The position numbers and the translations under genes were made by a program. A model generated the notes under the pieces. That model did no database searches, was not told the origin of the DNA, and saw nothing but the letters and a program-made list of their open reading frames with translations. DNA of 64,000 bases, taken from assembly GCA_003290165.1 (NCBI GenBank), contig QNQO01006232.1, positions 186,001 through 250,000 of the forward strand, in the 5' to 3' direction. This document shows, piece by piece, positions 57,604 to 64,000 of the stretch. The stretch's first letter is position 1; every line of letters begins with the position of its first letter. Origin of the DNA: Berberis thunbergii (lineage: Eukaryota; Streptophyta; Magnoliopsida; Ranunculales; Berberidaceae).

Positions 57604-59139
57604 TAGGGATGGAAATCGGGCAGATTTGGACAAATCCATCCCTGCCCTATCAGAGATCATGGATCCCCAAATCTGCCCCGAATAAGCGATTAGCTATTTT
57701 ACCAAAAACCATCCCCGCTCCATCACGAGTAGCGGATATCGACCCCGCCCCATTAACTATTTAACAAAAAAAAATTAATGTATCGTCTCCATCATTTTGG
57801 GTTCCCAAATCCATATCAGAACTGAAACATTGGCAATATTGATATCAATCAAGATCAAATTCAACTAGTTTGAATCAAACTGCACAATCAAGAAATCAAA
57901 ACTCAAAGCATTGCATTGATATTAGTTTTCAACAATTCAAATAAGTTGTTTACATCATTAGCTCTAAAAAAAATTCTTCAATGAAGCACAACTACATCAT
58001 TTACCCCCATAATCCAAATTTGATAATGGTAAATCCAGTCAAAATAATCAGACACTACAACTAAACCACCTCAATCAGATCTATATCACCATCACCGCAA
58101 ACAACCAACCCACCCAATGAGCCTTCTTTGGCGAATTCTGAGTCTTCTAAGATGCACCAGTATCAGCTTAACCCTCACGACCTTCTTCTGCAACAAGGCA
58201 CTGTGAATGCTAGGCAAAACCCCACCGCTCGCAATCGTCACTCCACCAAGCAATTTCCCCAATTCTCGTTGTCTTGCAGCATTTCCAGCTAACTCCAGCA
58301 CCTGAAATAAAAAACCCACGTTAGAAACACGAAGAAGAAGAGAGAAGCAGGGGAGAAGAAATAGGGAGAGAGCATGCGAGGGATGTGGCTGGCGTGAAGG
58401 GTTGTTCGACAGCGGGAAGAGGCAACGTCTTGTGAGACGGGTCGATCGATTGTTGTGGCTCAGACAGAGATAGTGTCGAATGTGTGTGACAGTGTGAGGC
58501 AAGGGTTGTGCTGTGAGTGAAGTATAAACAGGGAGAGAAGAAGAAGAAGAAGAGAGGAGCAGGGAGAAGGGTTCTTGATGTAGGTTGTGGGCGATGGAGA
58601 GAATAGATCTAGTGAGAGAAGAATAAGAGAGGAGCAGGGAGAGAGTAGATTTGTGAGAGAATAAGAAGAGAGGAGTAGGGATAAGGGTTCTCAATGTGGG
58701 TTGTGGGCGATGGAGAAAGTAGATATGTGAGAGAAGAAGAAGAGAGGAGTAGGAGATTTGTGTTCTGTGAGAGAAGAAGAAGAGAGGAGCAGAGAGAAGG
58801 GTTTTCAATGTGGGCTGTGGGTGATGCAGAGAGTAGATCTGGTGAGAGAAGAAGAAGAAGAAGAAAGGAGCAGGGAAAGAGTAGATTTGTGAGAGAAGAA
58901 CAGGAGAAGGGTTCTCCTGGTGAGTGGAAATGATGATAACAATTAGGGATTTTATTGTATAAGGGCATTTTAGTAACAAGAGATACATAAATGGATATCC
59001 GCGGGCCGCCCCAAAATAGTAATGGATACAATTTTGATCCCCAAAACTGCCTCGAAAACCGTTTATGCATATCCAAAACCGTCCCATTCGGTTTGGGTGG
59101 GGAGAATATCCGTGAAAATTCGATCCACTGCCATCCCTA
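57604..59139. mobile_element. hAT-type element carrying a histone H2A fragment, 1.54 kb
   Basis: Ends TAGGGATGGAAATCGGGC and GATCCACTGCCATCCCTA are inverted. The perfect 8-bp duplication ACTCAACC lies at 57596-57603 and 59140-59147. The interior holds a minus-strand H2A fragment (58180-58301) and a long GAGAGAAGAAGAAG repeat region (58.32-58.92 kb). No transposase, so it was mobilised in trans. Related to the element at 25530-26762. Confidence 0.88.
58180..58301 (-). pseudogene. Captured histone H2A fragment
   Basis: On the minus strand an acceptor CAG (58302-58304) precedes [20 protein letters not shown], then [20 protein letters not shown]. In plant H2[11 protein letters not shown] follows the conserved intron position after LAAE, and the sequence normally continues through DNKKTRI...VRNDEEL before GKLLGGVTI. 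That middle segment of about 20 residues is deleted here. The remaining residues are near-consensus, so capture may be recent relative to the other fragments. A long open frame of 331 codons covers this region, but only these ~40 codons are recognisable. Flanking purine repeats are not H2A. Confidence 0.85.
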
Positions 59140-59147
59140 ACTCAACC

Positions 59148-60195
59148 AAGAATAACCACAAAACGAGAACAAAAGATAAAGATAACCATGTTGGTTAATT
59201 GCATGATTCAATAACTATTTCATAGAGCACAAAACACTAAGGAAAACAAACAATAACTATGTCATAAAGCCCAAGGAAAACAAACAAGCTCTTCAACAAT
59301 AGTTCCATAAGCTCAATTCAAACTGTCGAAATCGAAACATGTTTTGTTTTAAGAAACTAATATAAACAATAACTGTAACTTAACTTGTATACTTCGATTA
59401 AAAGAGACTTCGCATTTAGTTTTGGATTTCTTGGTTTGGGAGAGCTCCATCAGATCATGTGCATGAAACAACTTGCATTAAAAGCCCAAATATAACCGAG
59501 CAACAGCTACTCAACACCATCAAAAGTGTTTTCTCACACCATTTAACTTTTTCATACCACCTGCTTTATTTCCCACACTACCACTCTTTCCACATCACCT
59601 ATACAAACAAGGAAAGTCATTTTTCTTCTCCCCATTCAAATCGAAACGCAAGTCTCTCATTCCCTCCCCATTCAAATCTCTCATTTCCCCACATTCAAAA
59701 TCGATTTTGACTCATTCTCCTAGTTTGATTGCTTCTTCCCTCTTGCAAAACAATCAAACAAATCTTCCCTTCTCTTGGTTCAATTGCTTCTGCAACCCCT
59801 CGGATCCATTATTTACTTCGTCTCAGATTTCGATTCCAACGCTTCTGAAACAAGCTTTCAAGTTATTCATTTCTTGCAAAAAATTTCAAGAATTTAACAT
59901 TGTTAACATTTCGTTAACTTTAGCAAAATTTTCAGAAAAACAAAGTAATCTCATGGAAACTTCAGAAATATTTTCAATCACAAAAACAAAATAAACGTCA
60001 AAAAAATTCTTAGAAATCACAAAAAAAAAGTATTGTTCGCCTGAGACAATGTGAGGTTTTTGCAAAACCTGTCATGATCTGGGTAAACAGTAAACAAATT
60101 TGCTAAAAATTTCTTGTTCGCCCAGAACAATGAGGAGTTTTTTCAAAAACTAGCATTGTTCTGAGCAAACAGGAAATTTTCAGCAAAAATTTTTC
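59148..60195. other. Intergenic sequence, nothing recognised
   Basis: AT-rich, with CCCATTCAAATC repeated three times near 59628-59700. Two short imperfect copies of TTGTTCGCC(T/C)(G/A)GA...ACAATG occur near 60035 and 60115. No coding frame. Confidence 0.4.
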
Positions 60196-60590
60196 TGACA
60201 TATTTGCGTGACTTTAGTAAAATGGTCATAACTTTCTCATTTCAAAACATTTTCAAGTGATTCAAATTGTGTTTATTAGATAACTCAGAGTAATAAAAAT
60301 TTTATGTGTTGATTAGCTTGAGAATCGGTCTCAATCAAGCACATAAGTTTGCCGAAAGTCAGGGACACTATCATATTTTTATTGCGAGACAGATTTGCGC
60401 TACTTTAGTAAAATGACCATAACTTGCTCAATTCAAAACTTTTTCAAGTGATTCAAGTTTTTTTATTAGATAACTCCGAGTATTACGATTTTTGTGTTTT
60501 GATGAGCTTGAGAATTCGTCTTGATCGGGCATATAAGTTGGCTGAAAGTCAGAGACACTGTCTCATTTTCATTGCAAGAGAACGTTTTTG
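60196..60590. repeat. 191-bp imperfect tandem duplication
   Basis: Copy 1 starts near 60203 and copy 2 near 60394 (TTTGCGTGACTTTAGTAAAA versus TTTGCGCTACTTTAGTAAAA). Shared phrases are TTCAAGTGATTCAA, TTATTAGATAACTC and GAAAGTCAG(G/A)GACACT. No coding frame. Confidence 0.8.
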
Positions 60591-60599
60591 GTGGTGTGG

Positions 60600-61236
60600 A
60601 GTAGTTGTTGCCATATAATAATCCACTTGGAAAAAAATATAGGGTCATTGGGAGTTTTAAGAAAAAAATTATTTTTACTAGCCCAGGAGAACCCTCTTAG
60701 TTTTCAGTGTAAATTAAGAACCTATTAAATGTTTTAAAAAAATAATTTTTAACTCGTTTGAGCTGAAAATTTTAGGCAAATTACAGATTAACAATAGAAG
60801 CAATGTGCCAAAGTTTTATACCATTTCGACACCATTATTCGAGATACGTGTTTATGTCCCCACTATTAAATATCTCAATAAATGGTCATTTAAGGTGAGT
60901 TTTGCTTCGTTCACTTCATGATATTAATAGAGAAATACTTGTATTCCACTTAATGTGGATCTCGAGGCATACATGTCTAAACAAGCTAAAACTTCAATTT
61001 GTTGTCTTTTATGTTGGTCTTTAATTTTTCTCATAAATTTATCTCAAATGAATTGATAAACAATCATTTTCATTTACATGGGTCTTTTTAAGTAAATAAA
61101 ACTTAGGAGGATCCTAAATGGCGGTCAAACCTAAAATTGGGCCCTTATAGCCCAATATCCATAAAAAAAAAAAAAGTAATATTAACAACATGAGATTCAT
61201 CAATTACTCTTCCTCCTAAACTAAGATGCAAAAAAC
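60600..61236. other. Intergenic sequence, nothing recognised
   Basis: AT-rich with T-runs. No coding frame or repeat structure seen. Confidence 0.35.
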
Positions 61237-61490
61237 TAGGGGTGGGCATCCCATGATCCCGATCCTGTCCCGATTTTTCGGGTCCAATTGTGTTTGACCA
61301 AACCCATCTCAGTCTAAAATGGGATGGGATTGGGATGGAGATTTTCAATCCTACAATCCCATCCTGAACTTATTTATTTAATATCTATTATTATTAATTC
61401 TAATATTTTTATTAAGTCTCACTTATCACTTAGGTTAGAACTTAGAAGAGCTTATGACCATGTGGACAGACTCTTCTCACCAGCTGAACA
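61237..61490. mobile_element. hAT-type remnant (left end TAGGGGTGGGCATCCCATGA)
   Basis: The left terminus matches the one at 32473 (TAGGGGTGGGCATCCCAT) and continues with TGATCCCGATCCTGTCC, then GGATGGAGATTTTCAATC as in the 32.47 kb copy. No right terminus is found before the window end, so it is truncated or interrupted by the next element. Confidence 0.6.
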
Positions 61491-62921
61491 TAGAGGTGGG
61501 CAAACGAGTCGAGGAACCGCGGATCCAAACCGATCCGGACCGTTTTGTTCCAAACGGCTCGGATTTTAAATTTGTAATATGAGTGGTTGAAAGAAAATGT
61601 AAACTAAAGAGGAAAAACACCAAAGAGGCCAAAGTCATACCTCAATACCTCCTCTCATCTCTTTATCTATTGTCTCTTTTTTCTTCTCTTCAATCTTCAT
61701 CTACAGATCTACAAACGGTTCTTCATGAATTCCTCCTTGCTCCCATTGCTCACATCGTCGTCGGGTATCTCCTCTTTTCTTACTTCTTCTTCTTCCCCTC
61801 TTTTTTTGGAAAGTGAGCTGGGTTTTTTATAGGATCGTATAACCTATCAACAAGGTTCGACCTACAGGTCAACACCATAAGAAAGTAACCATGCCGCCGG
61901 CGGGTCTCAAACCTAGGACGTGGGGGGTAAACCCACACAGCCCTAACCCCTCTTTGTGTACAACTTGTTTCTTCTCTCTTAGCTGTTTGTCTTTTAGGCT
62001 GTCAGATCTCCGCAATTCTCCATCTCAATCGTTCATTTTTCCTCGAGTTTGTCTTCGGCAACGATGACAGTGGAGGACGATTCATGATGTTCGTGAATCC
62101 TCGCACAGTGGAGATCTTCTTATTGTTCTTCTTGTGAATCCTTACTCGAGTGAGGTGTTTTACTGTCTTCTTCGTCACCGTCGAGTTGGTCGAGCTCTTA
62201 CAGGGGAATGTCTTTCGACAACATCAAGGGCTTGATTATAGCACTATCTTCAAGTGTCTTTATTGGCGCAAGCTTCATTGTTAAGAAGAAAGGCTTCTGA
62301 AATTAGGGCTGGTAAGCATAAATTTCGAAAATCTTAGGGAATTTTAGTTGATGTTGCTATTTTGTGATAGATTTTGGTATTATAGTCTCTTTAGCTACTT
62401 CGGTGTTGGTTTATTGGTAGTTTAGTGTTCAATATGTATTATATGTGAAGAAGAAATCCTCCTTAAACTCGTCTGTTGGTATTTGAGAAGAAAAAGACGA
62501 AAAAGAATAACATGATTATCGTTTCCCTTTTCATTACCTCCAGTTAAGTTGATCTTTTTTGGTTAGTTACTATTGTTTCATCCACCATTGCATTAAACCA
62601 AATCAAAGGCTTATATTCTTAGCCATTGGGATTAATTAAATGAGTCCAACCTGAGAGCAATATCATTATGGTACGATGCAATGAGACCAAACGCTACAAA
62701 TTAGTCCATGTTACAATCTCATGTTTAGTTACAACAAGTACAAATGAAAAATAAATTGATGTGTAATTTGGAAAGTTCCAAACGGTTCGAGTTAGATTTG
62801 GTCATAATTTTCTAAATGAAGGAATCCGAACCGAATCGGACCGGACCAGATCCGTCAAATTTAAACGGTTCGAGTTAGGTTCCTCACATTTTGGATCCGA
62901 TCCGGACTGTGCCCACCTCTA
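61491..62921. mobile_element. hAT-type element (TAGAGGTGGGCA ends), 1.43 kb
   Basis: Ends TAGAGGTGGGCAAACGAG and GGACTGTGCCCACCTCTA. The 8-bp duplications are GCTGAACA (61483-61490) and GCTACACA (62922-62929), 6/8. Subterminal CCAAACGG, CCGATCCGGA and TTCGAGTTAG motifs are mirrored at the two ends. No ORF of note. Confidence 0.7.
61815..61965 (-). mobile_element. Possible tRNA-derived SINE fragment
   Basis: The minus strand reads GGGGTTAGGGCTGTGTGGGT, then ACGTCCTAGGTTTGAGACCC, resembling an A-box region and a B box (GGTTTGAGACCC versus GGTTCGAAUCC). The rest (TTGATAGGTTATACGATCC) could be the SINE body. No clear tail or duplications. Tentative. Confidence 0.3.
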
Positions 62922-62935
62922 GCTACACATAGGGT

Positions 62936-63125
62936 TGGCAGTGGGAGGATTTTCACGGATATCTGAACCACCCGCCTTGAATTGAGCGGATTTGGATTTA
63001 CCTTCACAAATTTTGAGGTGGATACGGGGATCTAAATTGTATCCGTAACATATTCGAGGCGAATACAAATTTTGCCATATCCGCCACACATATATCCGTT
63101 TATATAGGATATTACTAAAATACCC
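62936..63125. mobile_element. Degenerate end of a TAGGGATGG-family hAT element
   Basis: TAGGGTTGGCAGTGGGAGGA, then TTTTCACGGATATC resemble the inverted terminal regions at 25530 and 59139 (ATATCCGTGAAAATCCGCCC). No second end is visible. Confidence 0.45.
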
Positions 63126-63206
63126 ATATAACATTTTAAAAAATCCTAAATCAAGGGCATTTTAGTCATCCCAAAACATAAAAAGTTTTCATATCATCTC
63201 TATACC

Positions 63207-63328
63207 CACTACACCAAAAGGCTTGTTTAGTTACGGGGAGGTGGCCACGGCTCTAAGCCGTTGGTTTAATTGCCACGGCTAAAAACCGTGGCTACAACGG
63301 CCAACGGTTTAAAACCGTGGCCAAAAAA
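63207..63328 (+). mobile_element. CACTA terminus 1 (truncated)
   Basis: Starts CACTACACCAAAAGGCTTG, followed by CCACGGCT / AACCGTGGC subterminal repeats. It is overtaken by a second CACTA end after 122 bp. Confidence 0.6.
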
Positions 63329-64000
63329 CACTACACCAAAAGGGTTGCCACGGTTTTAAACCGTGGCTATAACTGCCAACGATTTATAACCGTGGCTAAA
63401 ACTGAAACGGTTTAAAATCGTAGCTAAAAAATTTTCATTTTCACGCTTTGGCCAAAATAGTTTCGCGCTTTGGAGGGAGCAGTTTCGCGCTTTGGTGAAA
63501 AAAATTGGGGAAAAATAGACTCTCTCCACACCTCCTCTTCACAATCACAGATTCTTGAAGCAGAGAAGAAGAAGGACGAAAAGAGAGGACGATAGAAGAA
63601 GAATGAGAAAAGAAAAAAAAAAGTTTGAGAAGGTAATCCTCTGACATATGTTCTTTTTGTTTTACCTATGGAAATGTCTTTGAAGGAAATCTAATCGAAG
63701 ACCTAGAAGATAATCTAAAGGAGGTGTAGCTTCATTGATGGCTATTTTTATTTCTAGGTCTTTTGTGCTTCATTTCAGATGCAAATTTTTCTTTGAGTTC
63801 ATCGATTTTCCAAGGTAAATGTATCAATGAACTCTCATCTTATTTAATTCATCTTGCTTTGAAGATTTAGAGGAAAACCCTCTACTTCGAGTAGGAAAGA
63901 TCATTAACAGTGAGAATTACTAACATTGAGAATAAATATGTGAAAATTTATCCCTTATGAAAGAGTTTGAACGATATGGAACAATTTGACTTGAACACGA
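63329..64000 (+). mobile_element. CACTA (En/Spm) terminus 2, running off the window
   Basis: Starts CACTACACCAAAAGGGTTG, then short inverted subterminal repeats GCCACGGTTTTAAACCGTGG. Beyond 63.43 kb are TTTCGCGCTTTGG repeats (three) and purine-rich sequence. The other end and any transposase lie outside the window. Confidence 0.6.

Noticed and set aside
58092..59087. 331-codon open frame as a new protein
   Set aside because: Apart from about 40 H2A codons it is a pyrimidine-rich reading of GA repeats in a hAT element, with no domain or start context. Kept only as a finding.
61815..61965. A tRNA gene
   Set aside because: Only a B-box-like phrase is recognisable. No acceptor stem or anticodon arm can be folded by eye, so at most a SINE fragment.

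Overview
The window is nuclear DNA from a flowering plant, most likely a eudicot. It is AT-rich and intergenic, and almost every recognisable part is a transposable element or a piece of one. I found no intact host gene, rRNA, tRNA or CRISPR array. The coding signal consists of decayed retrotransposon ORFs and fragments of plant genes (phytoglobin, kinesin-14, DYRK kinase, probable Enhancer-of-polycomb-like, histone H2A) carried inside transposons. || Layout. 1-8.2 kb: 3' part of a Ty3/gypsy-like element (C, plus strand) with a 70-bp tandem array and an antisense ORF, interrupted at 3603-7001 by a TG...CA insertion that itself holds a hAT-type MITE. 9.3-22.7 kb: decayed Copia element F (minus strand). 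Its 3' LTR was split at an AT dinucleotide by a 9.9-kb Helitron (9668-19589, minus strand) whose exact ends can be read. 22.8-23.5 kb: a second Helitron-like 3' end. 23.6-28.9 kb: a PIF/Harbinger-type element with TAA target duplications, a Myb/SANT-like ORF, a captured exon and a nested hAT element. 28.9-31.4 kb: three related foldback MITEs with 9-bp duplications, then an LTR of the F family. 32.0-41.7 kb: a nested stack (long inverted repeat, then a hAT element, then Copia E, then gypsy D, then a hAT MITE). 41.8-57.4 kb: two LTR elements, A and B, on the minus strand, inserted 21 bp apart. Each has gag on the minus strand, no recognisable pol, a tandem array, and a long ORF on the opposite strand. 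57.6-59.1 kb: a hAT element carrying a histone H2A fragment. 60-63.2 kb: a tandem repeat and further hAT remnants. 63.2 kb to the end: two overlapping CACTA termini running off the window. || How it fits together. The architecture is layered insertion, and target-site duplications give exact borders for many elements. The most interesting biology is (1) the Helitron carrying exon-level fragments of at least three, probably four, unrelated genes on one strand with splice sites preserved; (2) the gag-plus-antisense-ORF element architecture, present in two related LTR families with a tandem array at the same internal position; and (3) a decay signature in which premature stops are mostly CAG to TAG, as expected from CHG methylation. 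All coordinates come from reading the sequence. Family assignments are from memory of motifs and were not confirmed by search.
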